DNA of 64,000 bases, from the NCBI GenBank assembly GCA_025451035.1, contig JANWLE010000069.1:117717-181716 (forward strand), read 5' to 3'. A model generated the notes under the pieces. That model worked only from the letters and a program-made list of their open reading frames with translations, was not told where the DNA came from and ran no database searches. The position numbers and the translations under genes were made by a program. This stretch comes from Solirubrobacteraceae bacterium (GTDB taxonomy: Bacteria; Actinomycetota; Thermoleophilia; Solirubrobacterales; Solirubrobacteraceae). Positions 39,601-47,805 of this stretch are shown here, piece after piece; positions within the stretch are counted from its first letter, which is position 1, and the number at the start of each line of letters is the position of its first letter.

Positions 39601-40931
39601 ACCGATGCGACCGTGCCCAGTCCGCCAGGGTTGGTGAGCGTGATATTGGCGCCGACGAGGTCATCGGCCGTCAGCGTGTTTGTCCGAGCCTTCTCGACGA
39701 GCTCGTCGTAGGCTGCGAGAAACTCTTGGAAGGAAAGCCTCTGCGCGGCGCTGATGACCGGGACCATCAGAGTCCTAGTGCCGTCCTTCTTCTCCACGTC
39801 GACGGCCAAGCCGAGATTGACCTGGCCATCGCTGACGCGATGAGGCTTTGAGTCGATCTCCGCAAAATGCTCTGCCATGACCGGCATGTCCTGTGCGGCG
39901 CGGACGATCGCGTAGGCGATCAGGTGCGTGAAGGACACCTTGCGCTGTGCGGCCTTCAGTTCTCCCCGGCGCGCCTGGAGTGTCGTGACGGTGAGCGTCC
40001 TGAAGCTTGTGGCTGTCGGTATCGACCGCGACTCGTCCATGTAGCGGGCGAGCATCGCAGCCGCTCCCTTCATCAGCGCCGCGCCACTAGGCATCGCCCC
40101 GGACGCTGTGGAGGCGCCGTTGGCCGCGGCCTTCAACACGTCGTCCTTGGTGATGCGCCCCGCCGCGCCGCTGCCAGCGATTCGTGCGAGGTTCACCCCC
40201 TCGACCGCCGCAGCGCGGGCGGCCACCGGTGAGACGCGCATACTGTCCGGCAGCGGCGGGGCGGTGGGCTCCTGAACCCCCGCGGCCGCGCCGCCGCCTT
40301 CCGCCGCCTGTCCCCTCGCGGCGCCGGCGCGTAGCCTGGCGATCACCTGCCCGACGGTGACCGTATCGCCCTCGCTGACCAGCAGCTCTGTGACGGTGCC
40401 GCTGGCCGGGGAAGGCAGCTCGACATCGACCTTGTCGGTTGAGATCTCGACGATCGTCTCGTCGTGCGCGATCGAATCGCCCACTTGCACGCGCCATTCC
40501 AAGATCGTCCCCTCGGTCACCGACTCGCCGGCAGCGGGCGTGACGACATCGATGATCTCGCTCGCGGGCTCTTGCCGATCCGGGGCGTCGGGTGAGGCAG
40601 CGCCCTGCGGCGCCTGCTCATGAGGGCCGGTGCCGTTCGCCTCGGGGTGCTGAGGGGTGCTCTCGCCGGCCGGTGGTGCTCCGTTGGGGCTGATCTCGGC
40701 GAGCAGCATGCCGACCTCCACCGTGTCGCCTTCGGCGGCGTGAATCTTGATCAAGGTTCCGCTGGCGGGGGAGGGAACCTCGGCATCAACCTTGTCGGTC
40801 GAGATCTCGACCAGCACCTCGTCGGCGCGTACGGTGTCCCCCTCGCGCTTATGCCATTCGAGCACCGTGCCCTCGGTCACCGACTCGCCCATTTGGGGCA
40901 TGAGAACTTGGGTGGTGGAGCCAATCGCCAT
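36633..40931 (-). CDS. kgd: Fused 2-oxoglutarate dehydrogenase E2-E1 (Kgd type) with two lipoyl domains
   Basis: A 1432-residue multifunctional enzyme for the 2-oxoglutarate to succinyl-CoA step. In order it has lipoyl domain 1 (residues 8-82, lysine K47), a Pro/Ala linker, lipoyl domain 2 (128-202, K167), an E1/E3-binding domain (about 232-268), an acyltransferase domain (about 300-510, with TYDHRIIQG at H487), then a full thiamine-diphosphate E1 domain from about 560. The E1 part includes GMAHRGRLNVLAH, HGDAAFPGQGVV and RRFGHNESDEPAYTQP. Mycobacterial Kgd and corynebacterial OdhA lack the lipoyl domains, so this form looks more self-sufficient. ATG 40931 is preferred; a GGGG-rich site and a TAGAGT element precede it. 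Confidence 0.95.
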   Translation of the reverse strand: MAIGSTTQVLMPQMGESVTEGTVLEWHKREGDTVRADEVLVEISTDKVDAEVPSPASGTLIKIHAAEGDTVEVGMLLAEISPNGAPPAGESTPQHPEANGTGPHEQAPQGAASPDAPDRQEPASEIIDVVTPAAGESVTEGTILEWRVQVGDSIAHDETIVEISTDKVDVELPSPASGTVTELLVSEGDTVTVGQVIARLRAGAARGQAAEGGGAAAGVQEPTAPPLPDSMRVSPVAARAAAVEGVNLARIAGSGAAGRITKDDVLKAAANGASTASGAMPSGAALMKGAAAMLARYMDESRSIPTATSFRTLTVTTLQARRGELKAAQRKVSFTHLIAYAIVRAAQDMPVMAEHFAEIDSKPHRVSDGQVNLGLAVDVEKKDGTRTLMVPVISAAQRLSFQEFLAAYDELVEKARTNTLTADDLVGANITLTNPGGLGTVASVPRLMAGQGTIIATGSIAYPVGLGNIGSMIGAEKVMTMTSTYDHRIIQGAESGRFLAQIEQYLQGEHGFYENVFASLGVELGPVPSMPAPAAAAAVARPAPAPPANEELLQAVQAAAALVKAFRTHGHLAAHLDPLGTEPEGDPALDPEPLGLTRELMVQIPAKILRMYVPGATLADALPHLSETYCGTIAYEIEHIASHRQRVWLREKIESGSFRQALSSDEQKTLLKRLIEVDALERFMHKAYLGQHQFSIEGLDMAVPMLDELVQLSAAHGAREVVIGMAHRGRLNVLAHNLGRSYDTIFAEFEGASTLEAVTTIPQGGTGDVKYHHGKQGYYQLPNGERILVNLESNPSHLEYVSPVVEGATRAAQTTRKGAHAHHDTDAAVPIVIHGDAAFPGQGVVAETLNLQGLDGYKVGGTVHIITNNQIGFTTDSDDARSTRWASDLAKGFDVPIIHVNADDVAACMSAVRLAFAFRKEFGHDVLIDLIGYRRFGHNESDEPAYTQPEMYAKIKTHKRVAELWAEHLIAEGVVSQEQVDRLAQGVWDNLTILHQRLKAKIAAASEQDSVEQSTGEYQLDRSPSPEVQTAVPVDRLRELGEELLSPPDGFTVHPKLVKQLQRRREALLEEDSATIEWAHAEALAFASLLVEGVPIRLTGQDTERGTFSQRHTVLHDAKTGQTICPIQNLSQALAPFELHNSPLSELACLGFEYGYSQEAPETLVLWEAQFGDFVNAAQVIVDQFLVSGLAKWGQTSRLTLLLPHGYEGSGPEHSSGRLERFLALAAEGNIRVANLTTPAQYFHMLRRQARIAKQRPLVIMTPKSLLRLPQASSSVADLSGESRFEPVLAEPGVNVQSVTRLVLCTGKIYYDLCGHPDRQGNDRVAIGRVELLYPFPEAQLLDLIGQYPNLREVLWVQEEPRNMGARAHMFPRLMQIMPDSMHFGFIGRPERASPGEGYPVAHAQEQSRIVRTALNLDVPVSQFPRKTPGQR

Positions 40932-41006
40932 CGTTTTTCCCCACTCTATCGCGCACCGTCGAGAGACACGCCGCTGCATGCGCCGATGCGCGGACGTTTA
41001 GGCGGC

Positions 41007-41336
41007 TCAGCTGTCGGCGCGGCGCGTGCGCTGCTCGCGGACGAACTCATAAGTCCCAAAAAACGGCCCGATGCCACCGAGCACCGCCACCGCTACGACT
41101 AGACGCAACGGCAGGATGCGTTTCCTCGCCGCGGCGATGCAGGCAACCGACATGCATATCCACAGCAGCCCGTGGGTCAGCCCGAGCACGAATGTCTCTG
41201 GCTCTGGTTTGCCCGCCGCAAACGCGCACACAAGCAGCCCCAGGTATATGCATGAGTGCGTGAGCGAGACCCACTTCAGGACAGCGAAGAGAGCTTGCGA
41301 AGCTGCGCTGGCCGGCGCAGCTTCGTCCACCGTCAT
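41007..41336 (-). CDS. DUF3817-type small membrane protein
   Basis: A 109-residue protein with three hydrophobic segments (near residues 16-40, 50-70 and 76-95). LKWVSLTHSCIYLGLLVCAF and LGLTHGLLWICMSV fit the DUF3817 family, whose conserved His residues sit in the membrane. I chose ATG 41336; the frame extends upstream without a better start. It lies 20 bp downstream of the Nudix gene on the same strand and may be co-transcribed with it. Function unknown. Confidence 0.8.
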   Translation of the reverse strand: MTVDEAAPASAASQALFAVLKWVSLTHSCIYLGLLVCAFAAGKPEPETFVLGLTHGLLWICMSVACIAAARKRILPLRLVVAVAVLGGIGPFFGTYEFVREQRTRRADS

Positions 41337-41356
41337 CACTGCGACTGGGCGGCGGC

Positions 41357-42028
41357 TCACTGCGACAGCCACTGCGCCATGCCGCGCAGCGGACCCTCGG
41401 CCTCGGCGGGCCAACGGTCGATATCGGCTGGCCACCAGTCGTAGGCGTCGTGCTCCTCGTCGGGAGTCACCTCGGCCCCGGGCGCCAGCCACGCCTGGCC
41501 GACGAACATGACCAGGCCGTGCGGTAGTTCAACCAGCGCCTCGCCCGTGACACGTTCAGGCGAGGCCGACCACTCCTCCTCGAGCTCGCGCACGAGTGTC
41601 TGAGCCGGGTTCTCGCCGAGGTCGACAGCGCCGCCGGCCCCGAGCGCCCAGCGGCCCGCCCACGAGGAGAGCCACGGCGCCCGTCGTCCTGCCAGCCAGC
41701 GGCCGTCCGCAGATCGCGTCACGCACAACGCCGCGATGCTTCCCGAGGCGTCGCCCGCCACCAGCCGCAGCGCCCACCGCAACGGCTGTAGCTCGAGCGC
41801 GAGACCGCCTGTGTCCTGGCTGAAATCGACCAGCCGTCCCGCTAGGCCGTCATGACTTGGCGAGCCACGTTCGCGCAGCGCCGTGATTGCCTCGTCGGCG
41901 GCGAGCGTGTGGGACGGCGGCGGGTTGAAGTGCTCCTCGAGCCAGCGTGCGGTGACCTGCCCCAGGTCCCAGGGGCCGCGCGCCAGGATCTGCGGATGAC
42001 GGACGGTAGGTCTCTGCTCGATGCTCAT
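41357..42028 (-). CDS. Nudix hydrolase
   Basis: A 223-residue protein. Its second half holds a Nudix box, GAVDLGE-N7-RELEEEW, matching Gx5Ex7REUxEE but with Trp-Ser where xG is usual. It should hydrolyse a nucleoside diphosphate linked to another group. The first 90 residues form an N-terminal domain (RHPQILARGPWDLGQV, later LQPLRWALRLV), as in NUDIX proteins that carry a DUF-type leader domain. The ATG at 42028 lies 9 nt after TAGCCT on the minus strand. It is divergent from the FAD oxidase gene across 32 bp. Confidence 0.85.
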   Translation of the reverse strand: MSIEQRPTVRHPQILARGPWDLGQVTARWLEEHFNPPPSHTLAADEAITALRERGSPSHDGLAGRLVDFSQDTGGLALELQPLRWALRLVAGDASGSIAALCVTRSADGRWLAGRRAPWLSSWAGRWALGAGGAVDLGENPAQTLVRELEEEWSASPERVTGEALVELPHGLVMFVGQAWLAPGAEVTPDEEHDAYDWWPADIDRWPAEAEGPLRGMAQWLSQ

Positions 42029-42037
42029 GCACCCAGA

Positions 42038-42056
42038 AGGCTAGTGCCCATACACT
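42038..42056. promoter_or_regulatory. Compact divergent promoter, Nudix / FAD oxidase
   Basis: Within the 32-bp gap, TAGCCT (minus strand, 42043-42038) lies 9 nt from ATG 42028 and TACACT (plus strand, 42051-42056) lies 4 nt from ATG 42061. Neither gene has a Shine-Dalgarno sequence. Confidence 0.4.
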
Positions 42057-42060
42057 CGCG

Positions 42061-43659
42061 ATGGTGAAGATTCGTCGACTCAAGCACTGGGGCTGGGGGT
42101 TTGAGGACCAGCAGCCGTCGCGCGAGGAGCTCGCGAGCGCCGCGGCGGCGCTCGCCGCGCACCTTGGCTTTCCCTGCACTGAGATCGAGCAGCCGGTCGC
42201 CCTCGAGCACGTGAGCCTCGCCGAGCCAAGGGTAGCCATGCCCCCGTCTCTGGTCGATATCTCTGGGCGGGACGATCACGCGCGGGCCAGCCACGCCTGG
42301 GGCAAGTCCTACAGCGACATCGTCCGCGGATTCCGCGGGCGCTTTGACCATCCTCCTGACTTCGTGGTCTATCCGCGTGCCGAGCAAGACGTCGAACGCG
42401 TGCTCGAGTGGTGCTCCGCTCAGCGCGTTGCGGTCGTTCCTTATGGCGGTGGAACCAGCGTCGTGGGCGGCGTGCAGGCACAGGTGGATGGCTCCTACAA
42501 CGGCGCCATCAGCCTCGATATGCGCCAGTTCAATCGCGTGCTCGAGATCGACGAGTGCTCGCGCGCGGCTCGCATCCAGGCCGGCGCGCGCGGTCCAGAG
42601 CTAGAGGCGGCGCTCGCCGAGCAAGGGTTGACGCTGCGCCATTTTCCTCAATCCTTTGAGTTCTCGACCCTCGGGGGCTGGATCGCCACGCGAGCAGCGG
42701 GCCATTTCGCTACCGCGCTGACACACATCGAGGACTTCGTCGAGTCGGTGCGCGCCATCACCCCCGTTGGGCTGTGGCAGTCACGCAGGTTGCCGGGATC
42801 GGGGGCCGGGATCAGCCCGGACAGAGTCCTCGCAGGATCGGAGGGGACGCTCGGGGTGATCACCGAGGCGTGGGTTCGCGTGCAGCCTCGCCCTCACCAT
42901 CGCGGCTCGGCGACCGTGCGCTTCGGTGAGTTCCACGACGGCGCCGAGTGTGTTCGTGCCATCTCTCAGTCCGGGCTCAACCCCGCCAACTGCCGCCTGA
43001 TCGACCCACTGGAGGCTCGCCTGACGATGACCGGCGACGGCAGCAGCGCACTCTTGCTGCTCGGATTTGAGTCCTCTGATCACCCCGTCCAGGCGCTGCT
43101 CGAGCGAGCACTCGAGATATGCCGCAAGCACGGCGGCGAGGCGCCGGGCCCGCGTCAGGGCTCACAGGCGGCGGGCTCTTGGCGCCAGGCGTTCATGGGC
43201 GCCCCATATGTGCGGGATGTGCTGGTCGCGATGGGCGTGCTCTCGGAGACGTTTGAGACGGCCATCACCTGGGAGCGCTTTCCGGCGCTGTATGAGGAGG
43301 TGATGCAGGCCGCCCGCCAGGCGCTTGCCGAGGGCCCTGACGGCGGGTCCTCTAGCCACGTCACGTGTCGCTTCACCCATGTCTATCCAGACGGGCCTGC
43401 GCCCTATTTCACTGTGCTTGCGCCGGCGAACAGGGGCGAGGAGCTCGCCCAGTGGGCGCGCGTCAAGCAGGGCGTGAGCGACGCGATCATCCGCGTCGGC
43501 GCGACGATCACTCACCACCATGCTGTCGGCCGTGATCACCGCCCGTGGTATGACAGACAGCGCCCCGAGCCGTTTGCGCTCGCGTTGCGGGGGGCAAAGA
43601 CGGCCCTGGACCCAGCGGGGATCATGAATCCTGGCGTCCTATTGGATCCAGCGCCGTGA
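42061..43659 (+). CDS. FAD-binding oxidase, alkyl-DHAP-synthase-like
   Basis: A 532-residue flavoprotein of the PCMH/vanillyl-alcohol-oxidase fold. The FAD-binding region has VVPYGGGTSVVGGV and STLGGWIATRAAGHFAT, and the cap domain ends with THHHAVGRDHRPWY, a His-rich active-site segment seen in alkyldihydroxyacetonephosphate synthases and D-lactate-dehydrogenase-like enzymes. DRVLAGSEGTLGVITEA is also typical. The relatives use a 2-hydroxy acid or an acyl-DHAP; the substrate here is unknown. It overlaps the next gene by 4 bp (GTGA). Confidence 0.88.
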   Translation: MVKIRRLKHWGWGFEDQQPSREELASAAAALAAHLGFPCTEIEQPVALEHVSLAEPRVAMPPSLVDISGRDDHARASHAWGKSYSDIVRGFRGRFDHPPDFVVYPRAEQDVERVLEWCSAQRVAVVPYGGGTSVVGGVQAQVDGSYNGAISLDMRQFNRVLEIDECSRAARIQAGARGPELEAALAEQGLTLRHFPQSFEFSTLGGWIATRAAGHFATALTHIEDFVESVRAITPVGLWQSRRLPGSGAGISPDRVLAGSEGTLGVITEAWVRVQPRPHHRGSATVRFGEFHDGAECVRAISQSGLNPANCRLIDPLEARLTMTGDGSSALLLLGFESSDHPVQALLERALEICRKHGGEAPGPRQGSQAAGSWRQAFMGAPYVRDVLVAMGVLSETFETAITWERFPALYEEVMQAARQALAEGPDGGSSSHVTCRFTHVYPDGPAPYFTVLAPANRGEELAQWARVKQGVSDAIIRVGATITHHHAVGRDHRPWYDRQRPEPFALALRGAKTALDPAGIMNPGVLLDPAP

Positions 43660-44588
43660 GGGTCGCGATCCTTGGAGCAGGCGGGGTGGGCGGCCTCATC
43701 GCCGGCGCGCTGGAGCGCGCTGGCAACGAGACGATAGTCGTGGCCCGCCCGTCGACCGCGCGGGTGATAAACGAGCGCGGCCTGCATGTCACGAGCGTGC
43801 GCTTGGGCAGCTTCGTCGCGCATCCGCGTGCCGTCGAGTGCCTGCAGGAGCCCGCCGACGCGCTGATCGTTTCGCCCAAGGCCACGGCGCTTGCGCAGGC
43901 GCTCGAGCGCATAGAGATCGTCCCGCCGTTGTTGCTGGCGCTGTTGAACGGGCTTGACCACATCGCGCTGCTGCGCGACCGCTTCGCCGGCGACACGCGG
44001 GTGGTTGCGGGGGCGATCCGCGTCGAGTCCGATCGCCCGACGGCGGCCACGATCGTCCACACGAGTCCCTTTCTGCGCATCGACATGGCCTGCGCCGAGC
44101 CGACGGCGCGGGACGGCATGGAGCTTCTCGCCCAGGCGCTCAACGAAGCCGAAATACCGGCCCGCATACTCGACTCCGAGGCGCAGGTGATGTGGGGCAA
44201 GCTCGTCCGTCTGAACGCGCTTGCGTGTACCACCAGCGCGCACGACAAGCTGCTCGGCGAGATACGCAGCACCCAGCGGCTCAGAGCGGAGCTCTACGGG
44301 GCGATCCGCGAGGCCTGCGAGGTCGCCGTCCGAGAGGGTGCGCAGATCGAGCCCGAGAGCGCGATCGCCGAACTGCAGGACGCCCACGCCACGCTGGGCA
44401 GCTCGATGCAGCGCGACATCGCGGCGGGCAGGGCCCCCGAGCTGGACGCGATCCCCGGTGCCGTGCTGCGAGCGGCGGCGCGCCACGGGATCGCTTGCCC
44501 GACGATCGAGCGCCTCGTCGGGCTGATCGCCGCGCGGGCGGGCGTGCCAGCGCCGGCGGTCTCCCAGCGAGCCTCTGGCTTGACGTAG
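43656..44588 (+). CDS. Ketopantoate reductase family protein
   Basis: PanE/ApbA-like NADPH-dependent 2-ketoacid reductase, 310 residues. The Rossmann loop is VAILGAGGVGGLIAGAL at the N-terminus, and the C-terminal helical domain has MWGKLVRLNALACTTSAHD with the family Lys and Asn. It begins at GTG 43656, overlapping the FAD oxidase stop. Translational coupling to a 2-hydroxy-acid-type oxidase suggests a shared redox pathway rather than pantothenate synthesis, so I give no symbol. Confidence 0.85.
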   Translation: MRVAILGAGGVGGLIAGALERAGNETIVVARPSTARVINERGLHVTSVRLGSFVAHPRAVECLQEPADALIVSPKATALAQALERIEIVPPLLLALLNGLDHIALLRDRFAGDTRVVAGAIRVESDRPTAATIVHTSPFLRIDMACAEPTARDGMELLAQALNEAEIPARILDSEAQVMWGKLVRLNALACTTSAHDKLLGEIRSTQRLRAELYGAIREACEVAVREGAQIEPESAIAELQDAHATLGSSMQRDIAAGRAPELDAIPGAVLRAAARHGIACPTIERLVGLIAARAGVPAPAVSQRASGLT

Positions 44589-44592
44589 CTAG

Positions 44593-44916
44593 TCAGCTGA
44601 TGTCTTCGTGCGGGGAGCCCGGAGTGGCTTGAAGCGCCTGGCTTGCGATCACGACCAGCACCTCTTGCTCTGACTCGGAGCGATCCTCCTCGTGCTGGCC
44701 GTCGCACAGAACCCGGAAGTTGCCGCTGACCCCGCCGTCGCACTGGATCGTTATGCCGGGCAGGATCTCCTCGCCCTCCTCCAAGCCGAGGCGCTCCATG
44801 TCGTAGTGCGCAAGGCCGATGCCCCAAGCGGTGTGGGTCGGGTTCTCGCGGTCGTGGGCAGCCACCGCTTGGGCGAAGCGCTCGAGGTTCTTTGCGATCT
44901 TGCCAGCGTCTGCCAT
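44593..44916 (-). CDS. Uncharacterised acidic protein
   Basis: A 107-residue protein from ATG 44916 (an in-frame GTG at 44943 would add nine residues). It reads as helix at the N-terminus (KIAKNLERFAQAVAAHD), then a beta-rich part with EEILPGITIQCDGGVSGNFRVLCDG, and a Glu-rich C-terminus. I do not recognise it. It ends 5 bp from the convergent ketopantoate-reductase-like gene. There is no signal peptide or membrane segment. TATAAC lies 12 nt before the ATG on the minus strand. Confidence 0.6.
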   Translation of the reverse strand: MADAGKIAKNLERFAQAVAAHDRENPTHTAWGIGLAHYDMERLGLEEGEEILPGITIQCDGGVSGNFRVLCDGQHEEDRSESEQEVLVVIASQALQATPGSPHEDIS

Positions 44917-45003
44917 CGCTCTAGCCACGTTATACAAGGCCACGGCGTCCCTGGGAAGATCGGCGCGGTGCCGGTTGGCCGAGGCACCGCTCCAAGCACT
45001 GGA

Positions 45004-45351
45004 CTACTTGACGAGCCCGACGAGGTTCCCGTCAGGATCCCGGAACAGCGCGATGCTCGGGCCGTTGGGGATGTCCATCGGGGGCTGGACGGTGCTGCCG
45101 CCGGCGGCCTCGATCGCGTCAAGGGTCGCCTGGAGGTCCTCGACTTCCACGTAGAAGGTCGTGTGTCCTGGGGTATCGGGGCTCATTGTCGAGCCGACGC
45201 CACCGGCGATGCCTTGCTCGCCGGCCGGCCTGACCATCGCGTAGCTGTCCATCACCTTCTCCATCGGCCAGTCGAAGACCTGGGAGTAGAAGCCCTGCAG
45301 GGCCTGGGCGTCCTTGCCGAGAACCTCGAAGTGAACGACGGGATTGGGCAT
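45004..45351 (-). CDS. VOC-family (glyoxalase/dioxygenase-like) protein
   Basis: A 115-residue vicinal-oxygen-chelate fold protein: VVHFEVLGKDAQALQGFYSQ opens the first beta-alpha-beta-beta-beta module and TTFYVEVEDLQATLDAIEAAGG the second, ending with FRDPDGNLVGL. A GGAG site precedes the ATG. The sequence shows metal-binding candidates but no diagnostic substrate. It is one of a run of small minus-strand VOC and cupin genes with good ribosome-binding sites. Confidence 0.87.
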   Translation of the reverse strand: MPNPVVHFEVLGKDAQALQGFYSQVFDWPMEKVMDSYAMVRPAGEQGIAGGVGSTMSPDTPGHTTFYVEVEDLQATLDAIEAAGGSTVQPPMDIPNGPSIALFRDPDGNLVGLVK

Positions 45352-45423
45352 AGCGTTGCTCCTGGCGGTTGGGGAAGCGTGAGCGCAGCGTAGCGCCCGC
45401 GGACGGAAGGGTTACTACGAACG

Positions 45424-45789
45424 TCAGCTCGACTGGGCATACCCCTTCAAGCCACCGAAGTCGAGCAGGACGCACGGCTCGTCGCCGACGATCCACGCGT
45501 CGTGCCCGGGTGGCATGTGGAAGGCGTCGCCGGGGCCGAACTCGTGTTCTGCGCCATCGCCCATCTTCAATGCCATCCGTCCTTTGAGGACGTATCCGAT
45601 GTGCTCGACCTGACAGGAGTCGGTGCCCGCGATCGGCTTCACGTTCTCCGACCAGCGCCAGCCGGGCTCGAAAGTCCCACGGCCTATGGCATTCCCGTTC
45701 AGATCCACCAACTCCAAGCGACCCTTGCCGCCGGTGAACTCCCGAACCTCGTCCGGGCTCTCAAAGCGCTTCCAGACTAGTGCTGTCAT
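45424..45789 (-). CDS. Cupin-domain protein
   Basis: A 121-residue single cupin. VEHIGYVLKGRMALKMGDG and EFGPGDAFHMPPGHDAWIVGDEP are the two barrel motifs, with two His in the second. A GGAG ribosome-binding site precedes the ATG. It differs from the other cupin in the window (28413-28826) in its more complete second motif. No substrate can be named. Confidence 0.85.
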   Translation of the reverse strand: MTALVWKRFESPDEVREFTGGKGRLELVDLNGNAIGRGTFEPGWRWSENVKPIAGTDSCQVEHIGYVLKGRMALKMGDGAEHEFGPGDAFHMPPGHDAWIVGDEPCVLLDFGGLKGYAQSS

Positions 45790-45855
45790 GACAGTCTCCT
45801 GGCTTTGGGTGAGGTATTTGCCGGGTCACGCTAGGCGCTTCTCATCCCGTATCCA

Positions 45856-45872
45856 TCCGTAGGCCCTACGGA
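45856..45872. repeat. Inverted repeat TCCGTAG-N3-CTACGGA
   Basis: Perfect 7-bp arms with a 3-base loop in the 137-bp gap between the cupin gene and the upstream VOC gene. No T-tract follows on the minus strand. It may be a terminator for the VOC gene or an operator for the cupin gene. Confidence 0.35.
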
Positions 45873-45926
45873 AGTCTTATGAGCCCGGCGGTCAGCCTTG
45901 CCACTAGGCAGACGCAGCCTCTGTGT

Positions 45927-46301
45927 CTACATCTCCAGAATCTCTACGCGGTACCCGTCGGGGTCTTTCACAAAGCAGAGTCTCGACCCGCCCTCGCGCA
46001 CCGAGTAGGGCGGCTTCTCGGGCTCGATGCCCTGCTCGGATAGCTTCGCCAGCATCCCGTCAAGGTCCGAGGCGGTGATCGCGATGTGGCCGTAGCCGGT
46101 GCCGATCTCGTAGTGCTCCACGCCCAAGTTGTAGGTCAGCTCCAGGCGCGGCGCCTCGCCGTCGCCGGGCTGGTTCATGAACACGTTGATCGCCTCGTCG
46201 CGAATCGGGACGCGTCCCACCTCCTTGAAGCCGAGCGCTTCATAGAAGGCAACCGAGCGGTCTATATCGGTGATGCGGTAGCACGTGTGAATCAGAGCCA
46301 T
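45927..46301 (-). CDS. Glyoxalase I-like protein
   Basis: A 124-residue VOC protein close to lactoylglutathione lyase (glyoxalase I). HTCYRITDIDRSVAFYEALGF, LELTYNLGVEHYEIGTGYGHIAI and CFVKDPDGYRVEILEM carry the expected His and Glu metal ligands (His5, Glu, His near residue 75, Glu at the C-terminus). Actinobacteria that lack glutathione use mycothiol, so the true thiol partner is unknown. A GAGC site precedes the ATG. Confidence 0.88.
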   Translation of the reverse strand: MALIHTCYRITDIDRSVAFYEALGFKEVGRVPIRDEAINVFMNQPGDGEAPRLELTYNLGVEHYEIGTGYGHIAITASDLDGMLAKLSEQGIEPEKPPYSVREGGSRLCFVKDPDGYRVEILEM

Positions 46302-46358
46302 GAGCGCTGCTCCCGGTGAGCTGGGGTCCCCTTCACGGCAAACTGTCGCAGAAATGCC

Positions 46359-47669
46359 TCAGCGGGTGATTGTGAAGGTGAGTGACTTTGAGGCTGATTT
46401 CAGCGCCGGCGGTCCAGCGCCGACGACGACGGTGTAGCTACCGGGCTTGAGCCGCTGCGTAGTGGAGATCAGTCCCTGGAACAGCACCCTGTTGGCTGCG
46501 GCCTTCGCGGGAAAGCCGAGCTGCGCGGCGCTCACGATGCGCGTGCAGCGACGATGGCGCGCGTTGTGTCTATTGGGAGCCGCGCACGTATGCCCTGAGC
46601 GTCGCCCGCTCTTCTTCTGCAGGAAGGTCATCGTGACCGTGGTGGGGAGGTTCACGTCGAAACTGAAAACCGTCCCCTGCGATGACCGGGAGAGGTTGGT
46701 GAGGCGCGGCAACAGATTGCCCTCCCGCCACCTCCTCGCCGACTGCGAGACCAGCCAAAGCCTGGGTGCGATCGCAGTGATCAGGTTGAAAGGAACGAGC
46801 GCGGTCGCTTCGGATTCCGTGACCTGCGTGTCCGTGGCGTTATGGGCGCTCTTGCGGAACCGCAGCGTGTGCCCGATGTCGACCGCGCTGACCGCATAGG
46901 TGAAGGCGCTCGCGCCCGGTATCGGGTAGCAAGCCTCGCCGTTGGCGGCGCAGCGCATCCATGCGAAGGAGGGGTTTTCGGGGCTGCCTCCCGCGACGGC
47001 CGAGAGGGTCTGGCCGAGTTGGGCGCTGCCGCTGACCTTCGGCGCCGGACACGCTTCGTGGGTGGAGGGGTCTGTCGGGCAGGGGTCCTGCGTCGTGTCG
47101 CCGTAGCCGTCGTGGTCGGCGTCGGGCTCGAGCGTCGCGGTGAGGTTCAGGCGTTCGTTGAATTTCGCTTCAGAGTCCACGAACGGCCAGCCGATTTTCG
47201 GCGTGCCGCTCATCAGCTCGATTTCATCGCCGTTCTTTTCTTCGGGTGTGAGAAACTCGCACGAGAAGGCGCCGAAGGCCAGATACAGGCCGAGCACGTC
47301 ACCCGATTCCATCGGCATGCGCACGGGGAAGGTCTGGGTGCTTTCGCCTGAGATCTGCTCTTCGGGGCTGATCGCCACCACCGTGTATTGGCCGGGCGCG
47401 GAGCTGGGCGCGGCGACGATGAGGCTCGCTTGCGCCTGGCCGTGAAGCGGCGTCTCAGACCAGGAGGTGATGACGCCCCCCGACGGGGCGGTGTACGAGC
47501 TCAGGCCGGTAGCGCTTTTTGCCTGTAGGTAGACCTTGCCGGTCTGGCAGTCAGAGCGGGTGGCGTTGGCCAGCTGCCCGAGGGTCGTGTCTGCCGTCGC
47601 GGGCGCCGCGGCGGCTAGCAGGGCCAGCGACGGCAGAAAGGCTGCTCTGAGGATGACTGCTCTGATCAC
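46359..47669 (-). CDS. Secreted multidomain protein with calcium-type repeat
   Basis: A 436-residue exported protein. The signal peptide ends at about residue 26 (ATA-D). Residues about 28-175 form a beta-rich domain with GGVITSWSE and MESGDVLGLYLAFGAFSCEF. Next comes DADHDGYGDTTQDPCPTD, a thrombospondin-3/EF-like calcium loop. An Ig-like segment (about 208-290) has a WMRC Cys pair, and a C-terminal beta domain ends LKSASKSLTFTITR. The start is GTG 47669 with no clear Shine-Dalgarno sequence. About six in ten Glu codons are GAA. Role unknown, probably on the cell surface. Confidence 0.8.
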   Translation of the reverse strand: MIRAVILRAAFLPSLALLAAAAPATADTTLGQLANATRSDCQTGKVYLQAKSATGLSSYTAPSGGVITSWSETPLHGQAQASLIVAAPSSAPGQYTVVAISPEEQISGESTQTFPVRMPMESGDVLGLYLAFGAFSCEFLTPEEKNGDEIELMSGTPKIGWPFVDSEAKFNERLNLTATLEPDADHDGYGDTTQDPCPTDPSTHEACPAPKVSGSAQLGQTLSAVAGGSPENPSFAWMRCAANGEACYPIPGASAFTYAVSAVDIGHTLRFRKSAHNATDTQVTESEATALVPFNLITAIAPRLWLVSQSARRWREGNLLPRLTNLSRSSQGTVFSFDVNLPTTVTMTFLQKKSGRRSGHTCAAPNRHNARHRRCTRIVSAAQLGFPAKAAANRVLFQGLISTTQRLKPGSYTVVVGAGPPALKSASKSLTFTITR

Positions 47670-47805
47670 GATAGCCCCAACACGCTAGCGGGTCGTTTTC
47701 TTCGGTTCAGTTGGCGCGCTGTTGTGTTCTGCAGGGCAGACCCGGGCCGCTCGCGCTAGCTACCAACGGCTCGCGCACACCCGCATTTCATGCAAGTATG
47801 GCCGC

